Below are positions 1-11,995 of a stretch of DNA of 64,000 nt, one piece after another. The first letter of the stretch is position 1. Every line of letters begins with the position of its first letter. Made by a program: the position numbers and the translations under genes. The notes beneath the pieces are model-generated. The model was given only the letters and a program-made list of their open reading frames with translations. It did not search any database and had not been told where the DNA came from. Source of the stretch: Epiperipatus broadwayi (Eukaryota > Onychophora > Udeonychophora > Euonychophora > Peripatidae); contig JAQFVV010012405.1 of the NCBI GenBank assembly GCA_028023455.1, positions 3,971,149 through 4,035,148 of the forward strand, given 5' to 3'.

Positions 1-974
1 ATAAAGTGTTTTGATAGAAATAATTGAGTATTAAAGGGAAATATGTGCATATATTTGAAAAAACAAAACTTTTAATAAATATATTTTACCAAGTTTATTT
101 AGGGATATGAAATTTGAAACACTTATTACACTACAGAGATTTCAGACAATAAAGCTAAGGATAGACAGATGTAGTTTCAAGTAATAAGAATGAATCCAAA
201 TTGAAACACATGGATGAAAGATTAAATAGAACTTCTTATAAAGCATACATTATTAATGAAATATCAAAACTATCAAGGATGAAGTCAATCAGCCAAGGTT
301 TATTTTCAATGATCAATTAATAATTCCTAAGCATATATTAACTCTAAGTGATGAATATTCTTATCTAAAAAAATCAAGTAATGCATCATTAAAAAGTTGG
401 AATCTGATTTTAAAAAATGGTTCCACAATATTTTCTTAAATTCCTGAACAAATTGACATTAATGAAAAAATTAAAAAACTGAAATGGTTACATTATTTGA
501 TAATGACAATAAATGGATAACTAAAATCTCAAACTTGATTCCAAAGTATTTTAAAAAACATAAAAAGCCATATTTGAGATGGATTGGTAAAATAAAAAAT
601 ATTGCTAAGTGATGAAGAGGATGTGAATAAATGAAACTGCAGTAGAGTAATTGAAAATAATAAATGACGAAATAGATCACTAAATAAGAGTCAGAATCAA
701 AATTTTACTAATCATTCAAAGTTAGCAATTCATGTTTTTGGCCATGCTGATGGAAGTGACATTAAACAAGTATTATTCTATTTTAATTTTTACCATTTAT
801 TTTGAAAACTTCTAAAAATAGGTCAGTACTCATTTAAACTTTACAAAACTATACAACCAAGTATGTGATATGAAAATTTAAATAGGATAGTGAGCTTAGC
901 CATTTATAACATGATTGTAGCCTATTTACATTTGTCCAGACATTTGATTGTAAAAGATTTTAACCTTTATGGAA
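1..974. other. AT-rich non-coding stretch
   Basis: Strongly AT-rich sequence with only short chance reading frames, none resembling a known family. No repeat, RNA gene or transposon signature was recognised. Confidence 0.5.
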
Positions 975-1390
975 TAATCTATTCTATTTTCATCATCTGT
1001 TATTTTGAATCATTATTAATCCATTGTTGCTTCTTTTATCCATACCTTTCTTTCTTCACATCACACATTCAAAATTCCTTTTTCTACCCCTACATATGAT
1101 TTTATCTTTATTGAAAGTTCTATTCTTTTTTCATCATATATTATTTTCAATCATTACCAATCCATTACAATAATTTTATTTATACCTTCTTTTCTTCACG
1201 TCATACCATCAATTGTTTTACCGTCCATATGGTTTTATTTTTATTGCATGATATATTTTATTTTCATCATCTATTATTTTTAATCATTAGCAATCCGCCA
1301 TTATTTTATATATATATATATCTTCTTTCCTCCACATCACTCTCTTAAACTTCCTTATTATACCCTCCATATAATTTTTTAATGAATAAT
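975..1390. repeat. Three diverged tandem units of about 133-141 bp
   Basis: Each unit starts with a TTTTCATCAT block followed by a TATTATTTTnAATCATTAncAATCC block, then a cctttctttCTTCACATCA-like block, then a CCTnCATATGATTTTAT-like end. The CATCAT anchors fall near 991, 1132 and 1265, giving spacings of 141 and 133 bp. The third unit carries a (TA)n expansion near 1310. Seen directly by lining up the text; the function is unknown and the units are diverged enough to be old. Confidence 0.7.
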
Positions 1391-1548
1391 TTTACAATAC
1401 CCTGATATCTAGCTTAAGAATTTAGTTATTTATATATTATCATTTCTTATAGAGACATGTTTATTATTGTAGTCTCTTATTTTTATGATATGTCAATAAT
1501 TACAAATAACAAGAGGTCATTATAAATTTATTTAAACGCACATGATTA

Positions 1549-1651
1549 AGTAAGTAATATTCATTAAGGTTGTAGCCTCAAGCACATGCATATAAAAATG
1601 TGATAGTAGGGACCTCTACAGGTCTTAAACCACAAGCTTACTCTTTGGAAG
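1549..1651 (+). repeat. Dispersed short repeat R2, copy 1
   Basis: About 100 bp containing GTTGTAGCCTCA, GATAGTAGGGACCTCTACAG and AAACCACAAGCTTAC. The same sequence occurs in reverse orientation at 22,619-22,717, where it interrupts a LINE, and as a half copy near 9,498-9,552. This marks it as a mobile short element (SINE or MITE). No tRNA-like promoter boxes or clear terminal repeats were seen, so its class is open. Confidence 0.65.
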
Positions 1652-2220
1652 AAAAATATATGAGTGAGAGATCAAATAGTGTAAAGTTCAAAAAATGTTG
1701 TGGAACAAATTTTTTAATCAGGTTCCACTTTAACAATATTTATTTAAATGTATTCATTCTTAAAAATGTACAAGAAACTTTATTTTGACAATTTTATTTT
1801 AAATGACATCAAATATTATCATTACTCAATTTTCCCATTATAGCAAATATTGTGACTTAAAATATGCCAAAAAACAACAATTGTTTTTGACACTGCTTTA
1901 AATACTGTAACTACCCTTATCTTAATAACTGTGCAAACATTCACATAAAGCAGCTAAAATAGAAAAAGTCTGTTGGTATGTTTTACCTTTCAAATTACTA
2001 AATTTATTTCATAGTATCTCATGGTAGCAAATATGCATGCCATCCTGAATGGCCTATAGTTAACCCATTTAACCATAGAATGCTGGGTATTTAAATATTC
2101 TTGGCTAGAATAGTAAAATAAAGTTAGCCTGTTGCATTCACTTTTCACTCATATTAAAAAAACCTTGCCTTTTAAAAGGCTATTTAAAAGTTATCTAGCC
2201 TTTAATATATATATATATAG
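1652..2220. other. AT-rich non-coding stretch
   Basis: No coding or structural feature recognised; ends in a short (TA)n run next to the R1 repeat. Confidence 0.45.
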
Positions 2221-2310
2221 CAGTCCACACTTGAACAATACCAATATCAATAGCAATCAACAATCTCAATCTATTGTCAAGGCAACCTCCCTTAAATAAT
2301 AAAGATGGAA
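2221..2310 (+). repeat. Dispersed short repeat R1, copy 1
   Basis: Shares the order CAGTCCACAC, AAACAATACCAA (here GAACAATACCAA), CTCAATCTnTTGTCAAGGCAA and AATAAAGaTGG with copies at 30,236, 37,735 and 53,807, all in the same orientation. The (TA)n run just before it may be its insertion site or tail. The four copies prove a repeat family; its class (SINE or MITE) is not determined. Confidence 0.65.
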
Positions 2311-3139
2311 ATCCATCTTTATCTATTTTGTAATATATTTATATAGACGTTATAGGTTGCAACTTGTGGACACTGAAATTGTTAATTTAAAGAAGTTTAA
2401 ATAAATGTCATTAAATAGATAAATACAACCTGTTTTGAAACTGCACACCATATTTTCATATTAATGTTGATTTTCATCTGTCTCACCATTAAAAAACATA
2501 AATATTTAAAAACTCCATTTTGAGAATATTAAGTAAATTCAAATCTGCTTGAATATTTTTTAACATTTACAATAAATACAATTTCATTCTTACATTTGTT
2601 CTTGTCTCAGTTCATTTTTATGTAAGTTGTTGTGGACAAAATAGTTCACTTTTGTTTGCTTAATAGTTTGGGTCATTATCTTTATGAAATTTATCAAAGT
2701 ATTCATCAAATGGGGAACTACAAAGTTCATAACTTTAAATATATTATATAATATTTCATACCTAATTTTATAATATAACATATACTCATAAATATTTTTA
2801 TTAAAAATAGTATCAAAATGGCATAATATAGAATGAATAAATAAAAACAAGAAATTAAAAGAGAAAACACAGACTTTACCTGCTTTTTTTTTTGGTCAGA
2901 AGAAGGGATGCAAAGAAGTCCAGATGCCTAAAAAAATTATATATATGCACCAATAAACTTATATTTTATTAGGACAATAAAAGAGTACTGGCAGTGAGGA
3001 AAAATTAAAGAAACTGTTTATATGACAATAGCAAATAATCTTATTAACCTTATCTAAAATATTTGGAAACCACCCACTAACTTTTCCTTTTAAAAAAAAA
3101 ATAGAGATGAGAATGCAATATATTAACTGTTGGCTTTGA
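2311..3139. other. AT-rich non-coding stretch
   Basis: No supported feature. A minus-strand frame of 86 codons near 2,590-2,850 is low-complexity and hydrophobic, with no family resemblance, and is taken as chance. Confidence 0.45.
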
Positions 3140-3215
3140 CAAAATAACTCAGTGATTAAGTCACTTTAAACTCAGTATTCTCAAATCTAAAGATTTAATT
3201 ACCAGTAAAATATAA
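3140..3215 (+). repeat. Possible tRNA-derived SINE head
   Basis: The text AACTCAGTGATTAAGTCACT resembles a decayed Pol III A box and D-arm (TAGCTCAGTGGTTAAG type). About 35 bp later AAGATTTAATTACC resembles a decayed B box (GGTTCAATTCC type). The order and spacing are those of a tRNA-like promoter. Both boxes are mutated and no cloverleaf folds, so this is a SINE relic rather than a tRNA gene. Confidence 0.4.
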
Positions 3216-3796
3216 ATAAAAAAAAATACTCCTACTTTAAGCATTGTGTTATTATTAATAATTGAGTTGTTATTAATAATTGAATGTATTTAAAATATAT
3301 AAATAAAATTAGAATTTTTAGGAAACATTCAACAATTCAACTAAATGAAAAAAATAGACCAATATCCATTTTGTACAACTTTCATCATAAATTTTTAGAT
3401 AAATCATCAAACAGACTTTTTTTTATCTTCATATTTGTTTCTTTTATTTTTGTCTATTTGTTATCATTTTATTCTTTAATTGGTAGCTAATAGCTGTTAA
3501 CACATTTTTCAGTACCTCTCTACTTACTAGATTATTATGCCAACATTATCATTTGCATTAGTAGTGCAGATGTATATATAGGTTACCACATTTTTGAAGT
3601 TTCCAAATATGGATGGAATTTAATACATTTCAGATGTAAACATCATCAACTTTATATATGATTTAGGTTCTGACCTACATGTTAATTTTCATTATTTACT
3701 TGTTTCTATGACCACATTAATAAATAATTTTAAATCAGATAAACCAAAAATTGTGAAGATGCTTTATTTAATTATATCTTATATCATTAACATCAT
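3216..3796. other. AT-rich non-coding stretch
   Basis: No supported feature; chance frames only, plus short repeated ATTATTAATAATTGA words near 3,250. Confidence 0.45.
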
Positions 3797-3820
3797 CACA
3801 ACAACAACAACAACAACAAC

Positions 3821-3888
<68 letters not shown>
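3797..3888. repeat. Compound trinucleotide microsatellite (CAA)n(TAA)n
   Basis: About nine CAA units run into more than twenty TAA units without interruption. It creates spurious poly-Thr/poly-Ile reading frames. Confidence 0.97.
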
Positions 3889-3889
<1 letters not shown>

Positions 3890-4884
3890 CAGCCATTCAA
3901 GAAAGAGTATGGACATTCCAACCCCCCACCTCCAAACATAAAAAAAAGATGACTACTCTAAAAATGAGTTTCATGGTGGTTATATAAACCAATATGTGAA
4001 TGACAAATGTATCCAAATATAGAACATGCTGGTCCAATTTTCTGTTTGTTATTTTACAATGTCGTGTTTCAGTTCCCTAAACAGAAAACCTTTCATTTTA
4101 AAACACTTTAACATCATATCTAATTGTAGCTCTCCAATAAATACTATTCTCTATCATACCTTCCTAATGAAAACAATTGTTGTGACACTTCTTTAGAATA
4201 TATTTGACATAATACTTATAATGTAGATGGAATCTACCTCTCCTACAAAATCCAGGTTCAAGTTCACCACAAAACACCTTTTAGGAAGTCTTCCATTATG
4301 CCATTTGTTTTACATGTCCAATCCAATAAAAATGTGACTTTACAATAATGGACTCAATAGTATTATATCCTGCAAGCTGAAAAACATAGTGATTGATTTT
4401 ACAATCATACCATTGTATTTTTAAAATCTTACAGTGTCCTTAAAATAAACTTTGTTACTACATTTATATTGCACTGGTAGAGCATCCAATTATCATGTCC
4501 ATACACTATATTAGGTAAAACAACAGCTTTATACAACTAACTTAGTTGCAGTTGTTATTTCCTTATGATAGAAATACTCTAAATCTTACAACATTAGAAA
4601 TTATTCTACAATTTATAGTAAATAAATAAACTGATTGCACTATTTATAAAACTCATAAATTGTTTAGTGCTTGCAGTAATATGATTTCTCTCATATCAAT
4701 GATAAAAACTATATGTTATTTCATTTATATTACAGTCAGCAATCACCACTCACTTGAGCAAGACAGATAGATTAACAATTATCTTTACTTTCTAGCTAAT
4801 AATAGCTAGATGGCCATAAATTTGTTTGCTACTTAAAAAAAAAAAAGCTTTCTTGTGACCTGAAATAATTTTTCAAAGATTAAA
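3889..4884. other. AT-rich non-coding stretch
   Basis: No supported feature. A fragment near 4,473 (CACTGGTAGAGCATCCAA) is reminiscent of a tRNA D-arm, but no B box follows it. Confidence 0.4.
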
Positions 4885-4948
4885 TCAATTAAAAATTGAA
4901 CCTCTAATTATGTGTGTAGTAGTCAGAGGTACTAACCACTATGCCTAA
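4885..4948 (-). repeat. tRNA-derived SINE head (minus strand)
   Basis: Read on the minus strand, TTAGGCATAGTGGTTAGTAC matches a Pol III A box. It is followed about 35 bp later by GAGGTTCAATTTTTAATTG, a good B box (GGTTCAA core). Between them lies an anticodon-arm-like CTCTGACTACTACAC. The spacing is that of a tRNA, but stems are not maintained, so this is a tRNA-derived SINE head. The start of the same word (AGTGGTTAGTAC) recurs on the minus strand near 63,470. Confidence 0.6.
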
Positions 4949-5369
4949 TCTAGAATATAGAATATTTTTTGTTTGTATTAAATTTCTTTCTGATGGCAGG
5001 TTGAGGAAACTAAACACTAACATTTAGTCACATTGTTAGAAAAAATAATTGCCATTACTTCCTTATTAACAAATTTTACTTTAGCATTTCAATAAAAACA
5101 ACATTTAACTTTAATACTCTCTCTAAAGTTAGTGTTACGGAAATTTGCTAGATCAATTTTGGAAATCCAAACATATTTGCCTATTTACATAAACTTTGTC
5201 AGCGTTTATGACAGTAAATAATAATAACGCTGTTTAATGCATATTTTTTTTAAAAAAGGAGCTAATTAAAATTTACAACTAGAGCTCTAAAATTTAGATA
5301 CAGTATTTACTACGTTAGGACGATACCAATAATAGCAAACTACCATCATGATAAATAAAAAAAACAATA

Positions 5370-6480
5370 ATCGCTCGGGAGGACATATGCTATATGCGCA
5401 TCGAAAAATAGAATGAATCTGCGATTCATAGATCGTTTGATTGTTGAGTTAGCCACTCGATCATTTTAGTAAATCACTCAGATAGTTCTCTCAGGAAATT
5501 ATACGACGATGAAGTATCGGAAGTAACAGATTGAGTTGCGATCCATAAACCTTTAGTTCTTGGGTTCGCTATGTATTAACGCAGGGCATGATTCATGGCG
5601 ATCAAATGTTACCACTTGCTAGAACGTAATATATTATTTAATATTAATTAAATATAGTTTTTAATTTCTATAAATGACCTTTATTTACTGACGTAAACGT
5701 AATTATTTTTTAAGGTTTCTAAAACTATCTAACCGAATAACAAAAATATTATATCAGATAAGAAAGTTGTCATTTAAAAATTGCTAATTTAGCACGTTTA
5801 CTAAATGGTAAAAGTTAATTAATCAGGTAGTATTAAAACTAGAAAATGTTTTCAATATTACATCTAGTTCCGCTTGTGAATGACCTAAATCCGTTAATCA
5901 TTTGTATCAAACATTAAGATTGGGCAACTCTTTTATCCAGATAATTAACTAATTTCTCTAATAAAATTCTATAAATTAGAAATCAATTTTCATTTGCTGA
6001 TTTTCATCACCTGTCACTGTTTCCAGTGTTTCGGAAGAGTAACATTTGTCAAGATTATTTCCTAGAATGCAGTGATGCACGTAAGGCTGTTTTCTCATTC
6101 GGGAGTGGGACAAACTCTTGCACGGTACTTGAACGTGATTCATTTGTGCATAGGGAAAAATTCATTAATTTGTCCCTAGTTTCTTCAGTATTCTCTTCAT
6201 CCATTTCCAGCTTTGACAGAAGGGCGCTGCTTGATTAATTCAGGGAGGCGCCTAAGCATGACCGAACGACGGATCTTGTTGTCGGGTTGAGACTGCTAGC
6301 CGGGCTTTCCGCTACAGTTGCCGCATACAATACAGTTAAGCTTTTGCCAATGATGTGATCCAAGTAACAATAGTGTTGCTTAGAATTGATGTGCTTTGTT
6401 TTCCCCACAGCGCTAATTTGAGTCGCTGTTCCTCTACTCTAGCTTTTGTTTCTCCATTTTAATTTCACTGTTGATGCAGT
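5370..6480. other. Relatively CpG-rich, repeat-poor stretch; possible promoter or exon region
   Basis: CpG is scarce through most of the window but frequent here, for example CGCTCGGG near 5,373, ACGACGATG near 5,502, GAGGCGCC near 6,245, CCGAACGACGG near 6,262 and CCGGGCTTTCCGC near 6,300. A 70-codon open frame (6,026-6,238, +) and a polypyrimidine-CCCCACAG near 6,402-6,412, which could be a 3' splice site, lie inside. No protein family was recognised. The region is the best place in this window to look for a host transcript; coding status is unproven. Confidence 0.35.
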
Positions 6481-7365
6481 AATGAATATACATATTTAAC
6501 GGCGTATTATTTACTAACAGAGCCTCAAACGGGCAAATAAATATAGATTATTATAATCAACTACACATTCTATGAAGATTATATTATATTACTGTTTCAA
6601 AACGAACAAAGCTAACGGTCATCGGATATATTTCTATTTTATCCATTAGCTTTTTTTTAAAAGATTCTTTCCGTGCTCATCCACACTGCGTTTGGAATTT
6701 TCTTTGAAATGTAATATCTTCTTATGACATAATGATTTTTTGCCAATCGGTTGTATACTTTTTAATACTTAAATGATTGTTTTGTATAATGCTAATAAAA
6801 GTTATTTTTAAAAAAATTAAGCATATACAATTATTTTATTTACACCTAAAAAAGCTACTAAAATTTTTTGATTTAGTTAATTTAATTTACGTACAATCAC
6901 TCCAATTTAGATTAGAATACATTTCATAATCAACTAAGTTACGTATACATGTATGTTGCCTGTGCAAATGTACAAAAAAATACTCCCCCCTCCGCTGTCA
7001 GTATAAGGAAGGGCCATATTGCGCATGGCGCATGGCTAGCGCATCCTTCTATATATAATACTCACAACCTAGAGTTAAAAGCCGAAATCTCGTGAATCTT
7101 GAAATTATTTCAAATTACAACAGACAGGATTTTTTTTTTTTCAAATATGTCAGTCCGTGGTCAATTAAACTAATCATCCAATAGCGGTTGAAAAATGAAT
7201 ATCTAGCTATTATTAGCAGTTTGGGAAACGTTCTAGCTTAATCTGGTTTGGCGAGATGTGTGTCGATCTGCAGACTATAAAAATAAAAATACTGTAATAT
7301 GACATCTTCACTACTGCGGGAGAAGAGAATGTGTCATATTCCTATGATTAAGGTTATTTTTACCT
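6481..7365. other. AT-rich non-coding stretch with a short CpG-bearing patch
   Basis: Mostly AT-rich. The patch around 6,985-7,040 holds CCCCCCTCCGC and a short direct repeat GCGCATGGCGCATGGC. No gene recognised. Confidence 0.4.
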
Positions 7366-9497
<2,132 letters not shown>

Positions 9498-9552
9498 CAT
9501 TGTTACAATTATAGGCACATAGTCTTAAGATTGTAGCCTTAATAAATATTAC
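9498..9552 (-). repeat. Half copy of dispersed repeat R2
   Basis: CACATAGTCTTAAGATTGTAGCC followed by TAATAAATATTACTTTATGTAA matches the right half of the R2 insertion in the LINE at 22,675-22,725. Only the end of the repeat is present, consistent with truncation. Confidence 0.45.
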
Positions 9553-10470
9553 TTTATGTAACGAGTATGCACTTTATAAATATAATTATTACAATTAATC
9601 TTTATGTTAATCTATATGACTGAAAAGAATCAAGATAAAAGACAAAAAAAAATATGGATAGAAAATGATAGAAAGAACACAAAGAGAAACCAAAAGAAAT
9701 TGTTTGTACTACAAACAGAGCAAATATTTTGACTAATCAGCATTCTATTCTCTAAACAGCATAAGTTATTTGCAAGTAATCTATTATACTAACATTCATC
9801 TGTGAACTTCATTGGTAACCTGTATTCAGTAAAAAAAATTAGATTGTAGACAATATGGCTGCCATATTACTGGGCACTGATTTCCAATATTAAAATAAGT
9901 CTGCATGAAAAAAAGAGTATGTTATCATATATTTCATCTCAAATCAAGATCTCCCCTCTGAATGTTTACAGAATTTACAAACAAAGAATTATGTCATAAC
10001 AATAGATTTCTTATGAAGTTGCAAACAAATTTCTTTTTCCTGATCAAACAATAAGGCATTTGGATTTCATTTTCCTAGACACTTCTGAGTTCTTATCAAC
10101 AGATTGTGGACAATTCAGGGATTGTTTGACTCACCTAATTCACAAATAAGAATTTAACAGCTTCTGATTTACATAGGAGTAATCAAACACAAACTATGAA
10201 CCATCTACATTGATGCCATCAATGACCAATTGTAAATCACATTTGCTGTCAAATCTATATCAGCAGTGGCAGCAGAATTGAAAAATTTATTAATTCTACA
10301 AGAGAATTTGTCCTTGATTAGAATCTCTACAGATTTTTTAATGTTATTTGTCAATAATGAAATGGTCTAAAAAAATCCATAGACTCAATAAATAAATAAA
10401 AATGTAATTATTTTTAAATTTATTGCCAATTCATGTAAAATTGAAAATAAGTTTATAATTTTCCCTATTT
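9553..10470. other. AT-rich non-coding stretch
   Basis: No supported feature. Confidence 0.45.
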
Positions 10471-11067
10471 TGCATTCATCATCATCAACAACCATTATCA
10501 CTGCAGGATGAAGATCTCTCCAAGTTTAATCCATCTTCTCCAATCTTTAGCTTCTCTTCTCCACATCACCCCTACACACTTTCTTATTTCATCCATCGAT
10601 TTCACATGTTGTCTCTTCCTGGGTCTTTTATAATTTCTTGGAATCCAATTTGAAATTTCAATTGTCCATCTGTTATCATCTCTTCTAACAATATGTCCAG
10701 CCTAACTCCACTTTAGTCTTTTAATTTTTTCAATGAAGTCAGTAACACCTGTTTGTTCTCTTACCCTTATATTGTGTTTTTAATCTCTTCTTGTTACTCC
10801 TAACTTACATCTCTCCATACTTCTTTGAGTGGTCTGAAATCTCTGTATTGTGCTTCTATTAAGTGTCCAAGTCTCAGATCCATAAGTAAGAACTGGTAAA
10901 CACATTTATTAAAAACCTTTCTTTTCAAAAAGCATATTTCCTTTTAGTATCAAGTTATTTCTACCAAAAGCACTCCAACCAAGTTTAATTTTATGATTAT
11001 TTTCATCCATTATGTTTCCATCTCTATTAATAATCTGACCAAGGTATTTGTAGCTGTTAACTTCTTA

Positions 11068-11277
11068 TCACTTATAATAATCAATCTTTATTTTCATATT
11101 TTGAGAAAATCCACTGAACATTACTGTAGTCTTTTTAATATTTATCTTTAGTCCTACTTTCCTACTTTTATCTGATAACTCCCACAACATTTCCTGCAGC
11201 TCTAAAGCATTATTTGCAAAAACAACTACATCATCTGCAAAATCTAAATGACTTAAATAATCTCCATTTACTTTCAC
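11068..11277 (-). pseudogene. LINE reverse transcriptase fragment with catalytic ADD
   Basis: A 69-codon open segment of the LINE RT palm. Residues 11-22 read HLDFADDVVVFA, the metal-binding motif C of non-LTR reverse transcriptases, followed by a LELQEMLWEL helix and a GLKINIKKT block (motif D region). It has no function alone. It ends just before the SINE insertion in transcript-upstream sequence and after a frameshift downstream. Confidence 0.88.
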
Positions 11278-11296
11278 TCCTTTAGCTTCCCATTTT

Positions 11297-11390
11297 TTTT
11301 CTTAGGTCAAAGCATTGACTGCTAAGTGAACCTGGGCCAGCTACTTAGTAGACAGTTATGCTAACTGCTAGGCCAGCAATGCTTGACAGA
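11297..11390 (-). mobile_element. tRNA-derived SINE inside the LINE, with 10 bp target duplication
   Basis: The LINE text TTCCCATTTT is duplicated exactly at 11,287-11,296 and 11,391-11,400, bracketing 94 bp absent from the other LINE copy. On the minus strand the insert has an A-box-like TGGCCTAGCAGTTAGCAT, a B-box-like CCAGGTTCACTT, and a short 3' A run (the T run at 11,297). This is the pattern of LINE-mobilised retroposition. Its two ends, GTCAAGCATTG and CAATGCTTTGAC, are complementary like an acceptor stem. The promoter boxes are imperfect and no cloverleaf forms. Confidence 0.78.
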
Positions 11391-11398
11391 TTCCCATT

Positions 11399-11695
11399 TT
11401 AATCCACAAAATACTTCTTGCAGCACTGCTGTAAAAAGTTTTGAGATATGGAATCATGCTGTCTTACACCCTTCTCAATGTTCACTTTCATAGTAACATT
11501 ATGCAATGTAATTTTTCCTGTTCCTTTTTTATAAATATTCTTCAAAATATGACAATATTCTGAATCTATATCTTGATGATCCAATGCTTTAATCACTGAA
11601 GAAATGTTTATAGAAACAAATGTCTTTTCATAATTTACAAATCCAAAGTATAATGGCAATTCATATTCATTTATCCTTTCTATAACTTTTTTCAA
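11399..11695 (-). pseudogene. LINE reverse transcriptase fragment (motifs A-B region)
   Basis: Open segment of 98 codons with the motif A neighbourhood LYFGFVNYEKTFVSI, where family members normally read FVDYEKAFDS; both aspartates of motif A are substituted (D to N and D to V). HQDIDSEYCHILKNIYK and GVRQHDSISQ follow, the latter corresponding to the GVRQGDPLS motif B. The substitutions show that this copy is dead independently of its truncation. Confidence 0.85.
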
Positions 11696-11995
11696 TACCT
11701 GGATATGATCTACTGTACTAAAACCACTTTTAAATCCAGTTTATTCTCTTGGTTGGTAGAAATCCAATGTTCTCTGTAGATGAATTATAATTATCTTGGT
11801 AAAATTTTTGTATAAAACTGATAAAAGGCTGATAGGTCTGTAATTTCTAATATTTCCTTTATCACTTTTTAAAAATATTAATATATGTATTTAATAACAC
11901 ATAATTTGTTAAAATGCAATATATGATTATGATACTCTAGAAAGTGACTTTAATCATGCTTTAAAATAAATCTAAATATATATATATTATAATGA

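Larger units (their letters stand above)
10471..11885 (-). mobile_element. RTE-like LINE, 5'-truncated copy 1
   Basis: Minus-strand non-LTR retrotransposon collinear with the longer copy at 21.76-24.75 kb. It keeps part of the reverse transcriptase, with the catalytic FADDVVVFAN block near 11,220-11,250 (F/Y-x-D-D motif), and the conserved C-terminal region. There KWSWAGHI- and RWTIEISNW-like words are followed by a WRRWIKLGE-type end and a TGA stop near 10,500. The 3' tail is GATGATGATGA-like, as in RTE-type elements. Stops and frameshifts divide it. The 5' end, near 11,885, lies in the region before the RT fingers, a normal 5' truncation from incomplete reverse transcription. A SINE is inserted at 11,297-11,390. 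Confidence 0.9.

Noticed and set aside
3708-3941. Poly-Thr/poly-Ile frame
   Set aside because: Translation of the CAA/TAA microsatellite.
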